Shown in pieces: positions 16,476 through 25,524 of a DNA stretch of 64,000 bases; position 1 is the stretch's first letter, and the number at the start of each line of letters is the position of its first letter. A program made the translations under genes and the position numbers. The notes under the pieces are model-generated. The model saw only the letters and a list, made by a program, of their open reading frames with translations. It was not told where the DNA came from and searched no databases. The stretch comes from Spirosoma montaniterrae (GTDB lineage Bacteria; Bacteroidota; Bacteroidia; Cytophagales; Spirosomataceae): assembly GCF_001988955.1 (NCBI RefSeq), contig NZ_CP014263.1, positions 2,046,001-2,110,000 on the forward strand. Reading direction: 5' to 3'.

Positions 16476-19208
16476 TTACGAAAATAATCCTAACTGTATC
16501 GGCTCAGCCGTTTCACTTTCTTCTGCTACCACGTTTACAATTGGCTCTATCTTCACCTCTTTCACCACTTTCGGCGCCAATAATTTAACTTCCTTTACCC
16601 GAGCGAACGGTAGTTTGTTGCCCAATGCTTTCCAGCCCCGCACTTCGATGAAACCTTCTGGTTCCAACACCATTTTCTCGATGGGAGCCCGATCTTTTAC
16701 CTGATGCACCAGCTCGATGCGCGGATACCGGTCTGTTGTAACGGCCAGTGCTTTCGAGCCTTTCGCATCACCAATATAGCTAAATTTCTTATCCAGTGAT
16801 GTCGTCTCTACTTTGAACCGCTTCACGTACCAGGCTTTCTGATTAGCTTCATAGTACACCGCCGACAGCACGGTTTCGGGATCAAATTTCATCAGCACGG
16901 CAATGTCGTTCGGCTCATATCGGTTGGTCAGGTCGAAGTTGGTCAGCTCGTACTGCCCGTCTTTATACACGACCAAGATGCTGTCTTTTGCATCGAAATT
17001 GCCGAGTAGTTTGCCCCGCTCATCGCGGTTGAGCCGCCCGAGGTGATCGTCATACCAGATGTCTACTCCACCCAGCGTGGAGGTTCCTGCCGTTTTCTGG
17101 GTAATCTTCCGAACCGGGTATTTGGTCAGGATATTGCCCTGCGCCGAACGATTCTTAATGCCAACTGTAGCGAAATCGAAGTCGAACTGCTTGATTTTGG
17201 CTGAACTCTGTGCGGTCAGGTTTACGGTAATTACCTCAGCCTCACCGTTGTCGTTGGCACTAAAATACGTGATCTTCGACTTCGGATTGCCCATTGTCAG
17301 GTCGTACTCGCGGTCACGCGTGACGCCCGTAATGGGGAATCGCTTCACCATCGTAATGCCCGATTTGGCGTCTAAGTAGGCCAGGTTATAAATCTTCCGC
17401 TCGTCGTTTTTCTTGAACACCGACACGTAAATGATGTCTTTGCCAACGAAAATCTTTTCCTGAATTTTCGTGACCACACATTTGCCATCGCGCCGGAATA
17501 CAACGATGTCGTCTATGTCGGAACAGTCGGAAACGTACTCGTCTTTTTTCAGCCCGTAGCCAATAAACCCACCCTCCCGGTCGACATATAGTTTCTGGTT
17601 GGCAGCCGCTACCACGTTCGCGGCAATGGTATTGAAGGCCCGAATCTCCGTTTTGCGTTCGCGGCCTTTACCATACTTCTTTTGCAGGTCTTTATAATAG
17701 GCAATGGCGTATCGGGTAATGTTGGCTAAGTTGTCTGCTGTTTCGGTCAGATCCTGCTCCAGCTTCCGCATCAGCTCATCGGCCTTGAAACCGTCGTATT
17801 TCGAGATTCGCTTGATCTTGATTTCGGTGAGCCGAATCAGGTCGTCTTCCGTAATATCACGGTAAAACAGCTTCTTATGCGGTTTCAGTGCTTTGTCAAT
17901 CGTCTGTAAAACAGCTTCAAACGTTTCACACTCCTCAATTTTGCGGTAGATGCGATTCTCGATAAAAATCTTTTCGAGCGAACTATACAGCAGCCGCTCC
18001 ATTAGCTCACTACGCCGAATTTCGAGCTCCCGTTGCAGCAGATGCACTGTCTGATGCGTATTGACGCGCAAAATGTCGGTTACGCTCACAAAGTGTGGCT
18101 TGTCGCCAATAATGACGCAGGCATTGGGCGAAATACTGACTTCGCAGTCGGTAAAGGCGTAGAGCGCATCGATGGTTACGTCGGGCGAAACGCCGGGTTG
18201 CAGATGCACCAGAATTTCAACGTCTCTGGCCGTATTATCAACCACGGCGGCTACGTTGCGGCTGGGAGCTTTTATGCGGATTTTACCCAGTTCAGCGGCC
18301 TTGACAATGGAGTCGATCAACTGCGGGGTTGTTACGCCAAACGGCACGTCGCGGATGGCGAGTGTTTTTTTGTCGACTTCTTCAATTTTGGCCCGCACCC
18401 GCACTTTACCCCCCCGATGCCCGTCGTTGTAGTTGCTGACGTCGATATGCCCGCCGGTTTGAAAGTCGGGGAATAGCTGCACCGGCTTGTCTTTCAGAAT
18501 CTGAATCGATGCCTCGATGAGTTCGTTGAAATTGTGGGGCAGAATCTTGGTCGAAAGCCCCACGGCGATGCCTTCTACACCCTGCGCCAGCAGCAGCGGA
18601 AACTTCACCGGCAGCGTGACCGGCTCTTTTTTGCGACCGTCGTAGCTGAGCTGCCACTCGGTAGTTTTATCATTATACACCGTGTCGAGCGCAAACTTCG
18701 ACAGCCGTACTTCAATGTAACGCGGGGCCGCTGCACCGTCGCCCGTGCGCACGTCGCCCCAACTCCCCTGTGTATCGAACAGCAGTTCTTTCTGACCGAT
18801 GTTAACGAGAGCTTCGCCGATGGACGCATCGCCATGGGGATGATACTGCATGGTTTGCCCGATCACGTTGGCTACTTTGTTGAAGCGGCCATCGTCCATT
18901 TCTCTGAGGGCGTGCAGAATCCGGCGTTGCACGGGTTTAAGACCGTCTTCAACGGCAGGCACGGCCCGTTCGAGAATGACATACGAAGCGTAATCGAGAA
19001 AGTAATTTTCGTAAAGCCCCGACACTACGGTTTGATCGTGCAGGACTTCTTCTGTTGGATGGGTTTGTTCATTAACCGGCTCCGGGGCGTCGGCGAGTTC
19101 GGCACCATCGGCGGGCAGAGCCGCGTCGGGTTGTAAAAGGTCGTCGTCTATCGGCTCGGAATTTTCGTCGTGCATCATGAATAGCAGCGGAACTTTTTCA
19201 GTGGACAT
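16476..19208 (-). CDS. parC: DNA topoisomerase IV subunit A (ParC-type)
   Basis: The 910-residue protein is a type IIA topoisomerase A subunit: SYVILERAVPAVEDGLKPVQRRIL, then QYHPHGDASIGEAL, and AAPRYIEVRLS with the catalytic tyrosine at Y164. A coiled-coil/tower region (about 330-480) and a C-terminal beta-pinwheel (about 520-870) follow. The first 60 residues are an acidic extension (DENSEPIDDDLL...) not seen in short homologues. The pinwheel lacks an obvious GyrA box (QRRGGRG), favouring topoisomerase IV over gyrase; the sequence style matches the Bacteroidota ParC/GyrA-like subunit. The partner parE is not in the window. An internal ATG at residue 12 is an alternative start. Confidence 0.9.
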   Translation of the reverse strand: MSTEKVPLLFMMHDENSEPIDDDLLQPDAALPADGAELADAPEPVNEQTHPTEEVLHDQTVVSGLYENYFLDYASYVILERAVPAVEDGLKPVQRRILHALREMDDGRFNKVANVIGQTMQYHPHGDASIGEALVNIGQKELLFDTQGSWGDVRTGDGAAAPRYIEVRLSKFALDTVYNDKTTEWQLSYDGRKKEPVTLPVKFPLLLAQGVEGIAVGLSTKILPHNFNELIEASIQILKDKPVQLFPDFQTGGHIDVSNYNDGHRGGKVRVRAKIEEVDKKTLAIRDVPFGVTTPQLIDSIVKAAELGKIRIKAPSRNVAAVVDNTARDVEILVHLQPGVSPDVTIDALYAFTDCEVSISPNACVIIGDKPHFVSVTDILRVNTHQTVHLLQRELEIRRSELMERLLYSSLEKIFIENRIYRKIEECETFEAVLQTIDKALKPHKKLFYRDITEDDLIRLTEIKIKRISKYDGFKADELMRKLEQDLTETADNLANITRYAIAYYKDLQKKYGKGRERKTEIRAFNTIAANVVAAANQKLYVDREGGFIGYGLKKDEYVSDCSDIDDIVVFRRDGKCVVTKIQEKIFVGKDIIYVSVFKKNDERKIYNLAYLDAKSGITMVKRFPITGVTRDREYDLTMGNPKSKITYFSANDNGEAEVITVNLTAQSSAKIKQFDFDFATVGIKNRSAQGNILTKYPVRKITQKTAGTSTLGGVDIWYDDHLGRLNRDERGKLLGNFDAKDSILVVYKDGQYELTNFDLTNRYEPNDIAVLMKFDPETVLSAVYYEANQKAWYVKRFKVETTSLDKKFSYIGDAKGSKALAVTTDRYPRIELVHQVKDRAPIEKMVLEPEGFIEVRGWKALGNKLPFARVKEVKLLAPKVVKEVKIEPIVNVVAEESETAEPIQLGLFS

Positions 19209-19261
19209 TCAGGGCTTTTTCGCCCGGTCAATTCATAGCTATCGCTCCCTAAAGATACAAA

Positions 19262-19294
19262 AAAAAGGCGAAACCACGCAGTTTTCGCCTTTTT
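19262..19294. terminator. bidirectional hairpin terminator
   Basis: AAAAAGGCGAAA (19262-19273) pairs with TTTCGCCTTTTT (19283-19294), with a 9-nt loop. It sits in the 259-nt gap between the OmpA-family gene and parC, both on the minus strand, and separates their transcripts. Confidence 0.75.
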
Positions 19295-19467
19295 ATCTAC
19301 CAGACACGGGTAAGCCTTCATGAACACGCAGGCGGGCGAAATTCTGCCGATGCTCTTGCCAGAGTTGCCGCTGCGTAGGTTTGCATCCCGTCGCCAGCGG
19401 TCATTTCCACCAGTAGTTTGCCGTGTTCTTTCGATTGGGTAAACATGCGCTGGGCCTGTGTGCCTGA

Positions 19468-20850
19468 CTACAACTTAATAAATTCAACCCGACGGTTGTT
19501 GGCTTTGCCCTCGGCGGTGGTGTTGGAGCCAACGGGCTGGCTTTCGCCCTTCCCATCGGTATCCATACGGCTGGCGTCGATGCCAAACTCTTTCGATAGC
19601 GCGGCCCTCACCGAATCGGCCCGGCGTTTGGAGAGGGCAAGATTGCTGGCGTCGTCACCATCGGCGTCGGTATGCCCAATGATTTTCACCTGCACACTCG
19701 CGTTCTCTTTCAGCACCGTCCCGATTTCTTTCAGCACCCCGTAAGATTCGGGTTTGATAGTAGCCGAGTTCACATCGAACAGAATGCCGGTCGTGCTGAA
19801 TTTGCCCTCGGTGATGAGTTTACTGCGGGTATCGGGCGTACCTACAGCCACGCGCAGATTGCTGAGGTACCACGCCTGATTCTCGGTCGTAAAAAAGCCG
19901 CGTTCCAGCAACAGCCGGTAGGGGGTTGCCGGGTCGAAGGCGCGGGGAATGTCCCAGATTTTTGTTTCGTCAAGATAAACGCGCAGCCGGGTTTTCTGCC
20001 TCCATACCGACAATTTAACCGTTGGTTTTTTTCCGCTTACCCACTGATCCGTATACAGTTCGTTGGTCAGCCGCTCGGCATCGGCGGCATCCCAAGCCTT
20101 GACATAACTATACCCTTTATCGCCACCACCGGGGTGCAACTGCACCTGTACTGCATTGACCGTACCCGACTGAAGCAGGTTGGGATAGGCTTTGCTATCG
20201 AGAAACCACAGGGCCGTGCCAAGCATATTGTTATCCAGCCCCGGCGTAATAACCATGTTCATTTCCAGCGTGAAGTTTTCGGGCAATACCTTCAGAAATT
20301 CGGGATAGAGATAGCCGTTTTGAGTAACAGCCAGCCACTTGCCGGATTGCCCGTCGAGCGTTACCACTTCGCCACTGGCGTTGGTGTTCCATTTGGCCGG
20401 AAAATCGCCTACGGCATCCTGCGCGAAGTCTTCCACAGCCACTACCTTTTCGCCCGGCACAAAGTCGAACTTGCTGTAGGCTCTCAAACTACGGGGTTCG
20501 TCGGCCCTACTGGCGACCGGCTCTCTGCCTGCCCGCTGCCGGCCCGACGCTTTTTCGGGTGCATTCACCGTTTCGTTGGTTTCGGCTTCCGGCGTTGACT
20601 GATCGTAGGTATCATCGGCAGGTTTCTGGCTTCGGGGTTTCTTTTCTTTCTTCTTGAAAATAGTACCGATGCCTTCTTCGACTTTATCTAAGCCCCGGTT
20701 GATGCCCTGATCGATGCGGCCATTCACGCGGCCTTCCACGTTGCGTTCGGCGGTTTCTTTCGGGTCGTAAACACGCACCTGCGCCAGTGCCGCCGGGGCC
20801 GTCAGAACTACTGTCAGCACGACCACGCTCATAAGTCGGTTGTTCGTCAT
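19468..20850 (-). CDS. OmpA-family outer-membrane/peptidoglycan-binding protein
   Basis: ATG at 20850 gives 460 residues with signal peptide MTNNRLMSVVVLTVVLTAPAALAQ. Upstream in-frame sequence encodes no signal. Residues 30-60 resemble a helical DUF with NVEGRVNGRID repeats. A Lys/Glu/Pro-rich linker spans about 70-125. A central domain (about 130-340) has jelly-roll-like segments (VAVEDFAQDAVGDFPAKW, LSVWRQKTRLRVYLDETKIWD) resembling concanavalin-like folds. The C-terminal OmpA domain begins at GILFDVNSATIKPES, then HTDADGDDASNLALSKRRADSV with the Asp and Arg that contact diaminopimelate, and NRRVEF. It probably links envelope layers. Confidence 0.88.
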   Translation of the reverse strand: MTNNRLMSVVVLTVVLTAPAALAQVRVYDPKETAERNVEGRVNGRIDQGINRGLDKVEEGIGTIFKKKEKKPRSQKPADDTYDQSTPEAETNETVNAPEKASGRQRAGREPVASRADEPRSLRAYSKFDFVPGEKVVAVEDFAQDAVGDFPAKWNTNASGEVVTLDGQSGKWLAVTQNGYLYPEFLKVLPENFTLEMNMVITPGLDNNMLGTALWFLDSKAYPNLLQSGTVNAVQVQLHPGGGDKGYSYVKAWDAADAERLTNELYTDQWVSGKKPTVKLSVWRQKTRLRVYLDETKIWDIPRAFDPATPYRLLLERGFFTTENQAWYLSNLRVAVGTPDTRSKLITEGKFSTTGILFDVNSATIKPESYGVLKEIGTVLKENASVQVKIIGHTDADGDDASNLALSKRRADSVRAALSKEFGIDASRMDTDGKGESQPVGSNTTAEGKANNRRVEFIKL

Positions 20851-20971
20851 TTCTGTTTTTTTGCTACGTATAGTGAAATAATGACCCGAACGTAAGTAGG
20901 CTCGTGAACAGGCGGATAGCCTAACCAATCGGCAGGGCATTTGGGTCTATCGGCATCGGGTTTGAGTCAAT

Positions 20972-20991
20972 GTTTCGTCAGCGTTTCGTCA
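20972..20991. promoter_or_regulatory. two 9-bp direct repeats upstream of the LytS/LytTR operon
   Basis: GTTTCGTCA occurs at 20972-20980 and 20983-20991, 11 bp apart, about 87 nt upstream of the kinase start. LytTR regulators bind direct repeats about one turn apart, so an autoregulatory site is possible. The 227-nt gap also separates it from the divergent OmpA gene. Confidence 0.35.
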
Positions 20992-21077
20992 ACTGAAATC
21001 GCCTGTGCGTAGGCCGACATCCGTTCTGTGTTGATTGCCATTATTGAAAGTGAAGGCGTTTGTGTAGTATTGGCCCA

Positions 21078-23060
21078 ATGAATAGACCGGGCATTTTCAG
21101 GAGTCTGCTTTGTGGCCTGTTGCTGGCGGGTTATGCGGCTATGGCCCTACCCGACACCATCCGGGTGCAGGAACTCGCCCGCCCGCTTTCGCTCTACAAC
21201 CGGGCCACCCTGACACCTGCCCCGCTCAACGCCGACTGGCTTTTTGTGCGCACCCAGCCCGCTCAGCCCCTTCGGACCGGTTTGCTCACCACCGGGCAGC
21301 AGGCATACTGGCTGCACGTATGCCTACAAAACGATAGCCCCACAGCCCAAACCGTCTATTTGTCGAGTGCCAATAACCAGGTCGTCAGCGCGTTTGTGGA
21401 AACGTCGGCGCGGGTCGATTCGCTGCGATTTGGCACTATGATACCCGCAGCCGACTGGCCAACGCCCGAAAACGAACACTACGCGCCGTTGCGGCTTGCC
21501 CCGCGTCAGACCTGTTCGCTCTGGATTCAGATTGCACGGGCGCGGTCGGTGCTTGACCCGATCACGGCCTCACCCCTGCCCCGGCCCAGATTAGGTGTAC
21601 TGCTGCTCAACGAACAGTCTTACAGACAGACTATTCTGTACGAACGGCAGCAAAACGCACCGGAGTTGCTGTACCGATCCTGGATACAGGGTGCCCTGCT
21701 GTTTTTTCTGCTGCTGGTGGTCCTGCTCTACAGCTACGACCGGCAGCGGCTGTATCTTTTCTACGGTCTGTACGTGCTGGCCGGGTGTTTGTACTCGCTG
21801 CTGAAAACGCGTTCATACACCCCGCTGGGCCACTGGTTCGGTCAGTTTCCGCTGGTAAAAGCCCATTTACTCGACCCCATTGTTTGGGCGGGCTGGGGAG
21901 CTTATCTGTACTTTCTAATTGAACTGCTCGACCTTAATCGAATCCACCCGGTGGTGAGTAGCCGGATGCGGTGGTGCGCCCGCGTGGCCGTTGTTTACAG
22001 CACACTCTATGCCGGTTTATTGATACTCACCAACGACGAAGGACTTCAGCAACTCGGATACTGGTTCAACCGGGGCGTGTTTATTGGAGCGCACGTCTGG
22101 ATACTCGGCTGGGTAGCCCGCGCCGTGCCGTCGATACTGACGCGCTACGTGCTGATTGGCAATGCGCTGCTGACGGGCATCGGCATATTGGCCTCGCTCC
22201 GGGCGGGTGGTATCATTCTGCGCGATACGACCATGCCGGGCTACGTTGATAACCTGCTGATGTTGCCGCTGGGAATTCTGCTCGAAATCATCGTATTTGG
22301 CATAGCAATGGCCCACCGCATCCGGCTCATCGACCGCGAACGGCAGGCCAGTCAAACAGCTTACATTGAGGAAATAGAACAGCGAACGGCCTACGAAAAA
22401 CGGCTGGCCGAGGTTGAAATGCTGGCCCTGCGAAGCCAGATGAACCCCCATTTTCTGTTCAACAGCCTGAACACCATCGAGTATTTTGTGCTGAAGGGCG
22501 ACGAAGAGAAAGCGTCGCGCTACCTGTCGAATTTTTCGCGACTGCTGCGGCTCATTCTCAACCACTCGAACGAAGACACCGTTCGGCTGTCGGAAGAACT
22601 GACGGGGCTGCGGCTCTACCTCGAGCTGGAAGCAACCCGGTTTGGCGACGAATTTCAATACAGTATCGAAACCAACACGGCCATTGACCAGGATGAGGTG
22701 CTGCTGCCACCGTTGCTGTTACAGCCTTTCGTTGAAAATGCCATCTGGCACGGCCTGCGCCAGAGTAAGCGGCCCGACAAACGGCTGTGGGTTCGGTTGC
22801 TGGTACAGGACGCCCAAACGCTGCGGTTCGAGATTGAAGACAACGGCATTGGCCGACAGCGGGCCGCCGACCTCAAAAGCCGCTCAGCCTCGGCCCGAAA
22901 GTCGTATGGCATGGCAATTACGCAGCAGCGCATCGAACTCTTCAACCGCAATTACCCCTCACAACTCGACGTGCAGTTACTTGATTTAGAAGGCAATGAA
23001 CAAACCGGCACACTCGTTCGGATGACCTACCGGCTGGCCCTGTCGCTTCAGAAACCATGA
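21078..23060 (+). CDS. 7TMR-DISM sensor histidine kinase (LytS/YehU-like)
   Basis: ATG at 21078 gives 660 residues: a signal peptide, a periplasmic 7TMR-DISMED2 jelly-roll domain (about 30-165, with GQQAYWLHVCLQND and LRLAPRQTCSLWIQI), seven membrane helices (about 200-400) and a short coiled coil. A His_kinase domain follows with H458 in MNPHFLFNSLNTIEYF, N-box VENAIWHG and G-box EIEDNGIGRQR. Such kinases sense a small ligand, often carbohydrate, by the periplasmic domain. The stop overlaps the start of the LytTR regulator by ATGA, so they form a coupled two-component system. Confidence 0.93.
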   Translation: MNRPGIFRSLLCGLLLAGYAAMALPDTIRVQELARPLSLYNRATLTPAPLNADWLFVRTQPAQPLRTGLLTTGQQAYWLHVCLQNDSPTAQTVYLSSANNQVVSAFVETSARVDSLRFGTMIPAADWPTPENEHYAPLRLAPRQTCSLWIQIARARSVLDPITASPLPRPRLGVLLLNEQSYRQTILYERQQNAPELLYRSWIQGALLFFLLLVVLLYSYDRQRLYLFYGLYVLAGCLYSLLKTRSYTPLGHWFGQFPLVKAHLLDPIVWAGWGAYLYFLIELLDLNRIHPVVSSRMRWCARVAVVYSTLYAGLLILTNDEGLQQLGYWFNRGVFIGAHVWILGWVARAVPSILTRYVLIGNALLTGIGILASLRAGGIILRDTTMPGYVDNLLMLPLGILLEIIVFGIAMAHRIRLIDRERQASQTAYIEEIEQRTAYEKRLAEVEMLALRSQMNPHFLFNSLNTIEYFVLKGDEEKASRYLSNFSRLLRLILNHSNEDTVRLSEELTGLRLYLELEATRFGDEFQYSIETNTAIDQDEVLLPPLLLQPFVENAIWHGLRQSKRPDKRLWVRLLVQDAQTLRFEIEDNGIGRQRAADLKSRSASARKSYGMAITQQRIELFNRNYPSQLDVQLLDLEGNEQTGTLVRMTYRLALSLQKP

Positions 23061-23815
23061 AAGTTATCTTACTTGACGACGAAAAGCTTGCTACCGAACT
23101 GTTGGCACTGAAGCTCCGGAAACTCGGCATGGGCGTAGAGATTATAGCGCAGTTCAACCAGCCCGAAGTTGCCTTAGAAACGCTCCGCACCACGCCGTTC
23201 GACCTGCTGTTTCTCGACATCGAAATGCCGCGTCTGAACGGCTTCGACCTGCTCGCTCAGCTCGACCCGTTTTCGTTCGACGTTATTTTTACCACCGCCT
23301 ACGACCAATACGCCATTCGGGCCTTTCGGTACAGTGCGCTGAGTTATCTGCTCAAGCCGATTCGGGAAGACGAACTCCGTGAGGTGATTGTTCGGTGGCA
23401 GCAGCGCAGTGTGCGGCAGTTGCATCAAGCCCAGTTGAGCCTGTTGCGCGAGCAGTATCAGACGCCCACAACCGCGCCCCGCAGCCGTATTGCCCTGCCT
23501 ACCAACGAGGGCCACGCCATTGTTGAAATTGCCGACATCGTTCGCTGCATGGCCGATGCCAGCTACACGCACATCTACCTGACCAACAATCGAACGCTGC
23601 TGATTTGCCGCACCCTGAAAGAAGTAGAACAGGCTCTCGATACCAGCGGCTTCGTCCGAACCCATCACTCGCACCTCATCAACCCAGCTTACTTAACCAA
23701 AATTGTGCGGCAGGATGGCGGCTATCTGCTCATGGCCGACGGGGCGCAGGTGCCCGTCACCAAACTCAAACGCGACTGGTTACTGGAGCAAATTGGTGGT
23801 ATCGAACGCACCTGA
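23057..23815 (+). CDS. LytTR-family response regulator, partner of the 7TMR-DISM kinase
   Basis: The 252-residue protein has a receiver (LLDDEKLA, phospho-acceptor D54 in FLDIEMPRLNG, FTTAYDQYA, LLKPI). A LytTR DNA-binding domain runs from about residue 145 (ALPTNEGHAIVEIADIVRCMADASYTHIYL region; FVRTHHSHLINPAYL). It begins within the kinase stop codon. The pair presumably controls a nearby or remote promoter; the duplicated GTTTCGTCA boxes upstream of the kinase gene are candidates. It is convergent with the esterase gene, with 8 nt between stops. Confidence 0.93.
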   Translation: MKVILLDDEKLATELLALKLRKLGMGVEIIAQFNQPEVALETLRTTPFDLLFLDIEMPRLNGFDLLAQLDPFSFDVIFTTAYDQYAIRAFRYSALSYLLKPIREDELREVIVRWQQRSVRQLHQAQLSLLREQYQTPTTAPRSRIALPTNEGHAIVEIADIVRCMADASYTHIYLTNNRTLLICRTLKEVEQALDTSGFVRTHHSHLINPAYLTKIVRQDGGYLLMADGAQVPVTKLKRDWLLEQIGGIERT

Positions 23816-23823
23816 CCAGTCGA

Positions 23824-25128
23824 CTACCGTTCGCCTTTGAGCCGGGCCACCAGCCAGTTGTTCATGCGTTCGACCTGTTCGGGGTAAGTCCAGTGGCCGG
23901 TGTCGAGCGACAGGTCGAGTGTTTTGGGCGCGGCAATCACGTTGTAGGCGGCATACATCGACGTGGGCGGGCAGGTTTCGTCGCTGAAGCCCCACGAATA
24001 ATAACCCGGCACGCTGACTAAGCGGGCAAAATTCACAACGTCGTAATACCCAACGGTTTTGATTTTTTCGGGTTTGTTATTGAACGCCAGCGCACTGCCC
24101 GTAAACAGGTGCGGCCACCCGCCAGCCCGCCCGTTCAGGTAGCCCGTTACGTCGGCTAAAGCCGGGTAATACGCGCCGAGCCATTTCACACGACTGTCTA
24201 ACCCCGCCGTGATAATCGATAACGCCCCACCCTGACTGCCGCCCGTTACGGCGAGGTTCTGCCCGTCGTACTGCGGCAAAGTCGTCAGAAAGTCGATGGC
24301 CCGCACGCAGCCAAGATAGACCCGCTTGTAATAATAACGGTCGCGGTCGTCGAGGTTGATGTTCTGGTAGTTCTGGAGCGGCCCGGCCTGCAGGTTTACG
24401 TACACCGACGGGTCCATGTTGACCGGGATGCCGTGAATGCCGATTTCGAGCGTAATAATGCCCTTTTCAGCCATCGCTACGTCGCCGTTGTAGGGTCGGA
24501 TACCCGCACCCGGCACTTTCAGCAGGGCGGGGTACTTGCCCTCGGCTTTGGGAACGCACAAGATGCCGAACAGCCGGGCCTTCGCGTTGTTCCAGACGGG
24601 TTCGGCATGATTCTGAATGTTTACGTGATAGACATTGACGGTGGCCGTGCAGCGGTCGGGCAGCAGCGTTAGTTTGGCGTCGAGCGGCACCGTAGCGAGG
24701 TCGGCTTTAGCTTTATCCCAGAACGCCTGAAAGTCGGCGGGGTTTTCAACGGTGGGCTTAATGGTCAGCGGCTCGAAGCCCGCCGTTGCCATGCTGCGGT
24801 ACTCTTTACCATTGACTTCTGCTGTGGCCGTGCAGCGCAGAAACCCGCCCGTCCGCATCGTACCGCCGTCGAGCATGAGGGTACCATCGCGCAGGGTAGT
24901 TGTTTCTTTTTTGGTGGGGTCCATCTTTTCCGGCCCCAGTTCGTAGCGGACTTTAGCTCCTTTCAGCAGCACGTTGTTCTGGTAAACGGCTACTGTAAAC
25001 CGCGCCGGCTCGCCGAGTTTATAGAGCCAGTCGGCCCGGTCGGGCGAAACGATGACTTTAACGGGCTGCTGCGCCGGTTGGGCCAGCAGATGGGTGGTAA
25101 GAAAAAGAAGAAGGAGCAGTTTTTTCAT
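23824..25128 (-). CDS. acetylxylan esterase / cephalosporin-C deacetylase family hydrolase (AXE1)
   Basis: The 434-residue secreted protein (signal MKKLLLLLFLTTHLLAQ) has an N-terminal beta-sandwich of about 125 residues (KVIVSPDRADWLYKLGEPARF-type start) and an alpha/beta hydrolase AXE1 domain. Visible catalytic features are the nucleophile Ser in TGGSQGGALS, a late Asp in WGFSDETCPPTS and His in LDTGHWTYPEQ. Family members remove acetyl groups from xylan, xylo-oligosaccharides or cephalosporin. No glycoside hydrolase or SusCD genes are adjacent, so this is not inside an obvious polysaccharide locus. Confidence 0.88.
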   Translation of the reverse strand: MKKLLLLLFLTTHLLAQPAQQPVKVIVSPDRADWLYKLGEPARFTVAVYQNNVLLKGAKVRYELGPEKMDPTKKETTTLRDGTLMLDGGTMRTGGFLRCTATAEVNGKEYRSMATAGFEPLTIKPTVENPADFQAFWDKAKADLATVPLDAKLTLLPDRCTATVNVYHVNIQNHAEPVWNNAKARLFGILCVPKAEGKYPALLKVPGAGIRPYNGDVAMAEKGIITLEIGIHGIPVNMDPSVYVNLQAGPLQNYQNINLDDRDRYYYKRVYLGCVRAIDFLTTLPQYDGQNLAVTGGSQGGALSIITAGLDSRVKWLGAYYPALADVTGYLNGRAGGWPHLFTGSALAFNNKPEKIKTVGYYDVVNFARLVSVPGYYSWGFSDETCPPTSMYAAYNVIAAPKTLDLSLDTGHWTYPEQVERMNNWLVARLKGER

Positions 25129-25236
25129 AGGACTATCACGGCGTACTGACCGAGATTCAAAGCCGCTCCCACCCGAAAGTTACTTGCTGCCAGCTCATTG
25201 GCTAAGGCCGTGAAGCCGCCCCATCCTACCCTTTAA

Positions 25237-25385
25237 TCAATTCGCGCTGCTGGCGGTTGCGATGTTGTACTGACGGCAAATGTCCTCAACAGACTATCCC
25301 TGACTGGTTAAGGCTAAAATTTCGACAATTTTGGCTTCACCGAATTGCTCCGCTTCGGCGGGTCGACTTTCACAATAAACTATTG
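25237..25385 (-). pseudogene. fragment of an IS3-type transposase OrfA (HTH part)
   Basis: In this 396-nt gene-poor gap the minus strand reads FGEAKIVEILALTSQG, stop, SVEDICRQYNIATAS, stop. This matches the N-terminal helix-turn-helix of IS3-family OrfA proteins (consensus like FTEAQIVEIL...EDICRQYNIS). The in-frame stop codon, missing start and missing downstream part show decay. No inverted repeats or OrfB remain. The rest of the gap (25386-25524) holds only a hairpin. Confidence 0.7.
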
Positions 25386-25443
25386 ATTAGCTGAAATCTA
25401 TGACTTTCTACTTTCCAATGGTCACTTCATTGAGTAGGCGGAC

Positions 25444-25479
25444 ACCGTTTGGAGCACAACCTCCTGCGCTCCAAACGGT
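25444..25479. repeat. 12-bp perfect inverted repeat near the transposase fragment
   Basis: ACCGTTTGGAGC (25444-25455) pairs with GCTCCAAACGGT (25468-25479) around a 12-nt loop. No T-run follows. It may be the accA terminator (46 nt past its stop) or a relic of the insertion element. Confidence 0.5.
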
Positions 25480-25524
25480 AGTATCTCGGAAAGAATGACT
25501 GAATTTGCCTGACACAGGCGGGGC

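Noticed and set aside
16476..19208. DNA gyrase subunit A
   Set aside because: No GyrA box was found in the C-terminal pinwheel and the tail differs; topoisomerase IV is favoured.
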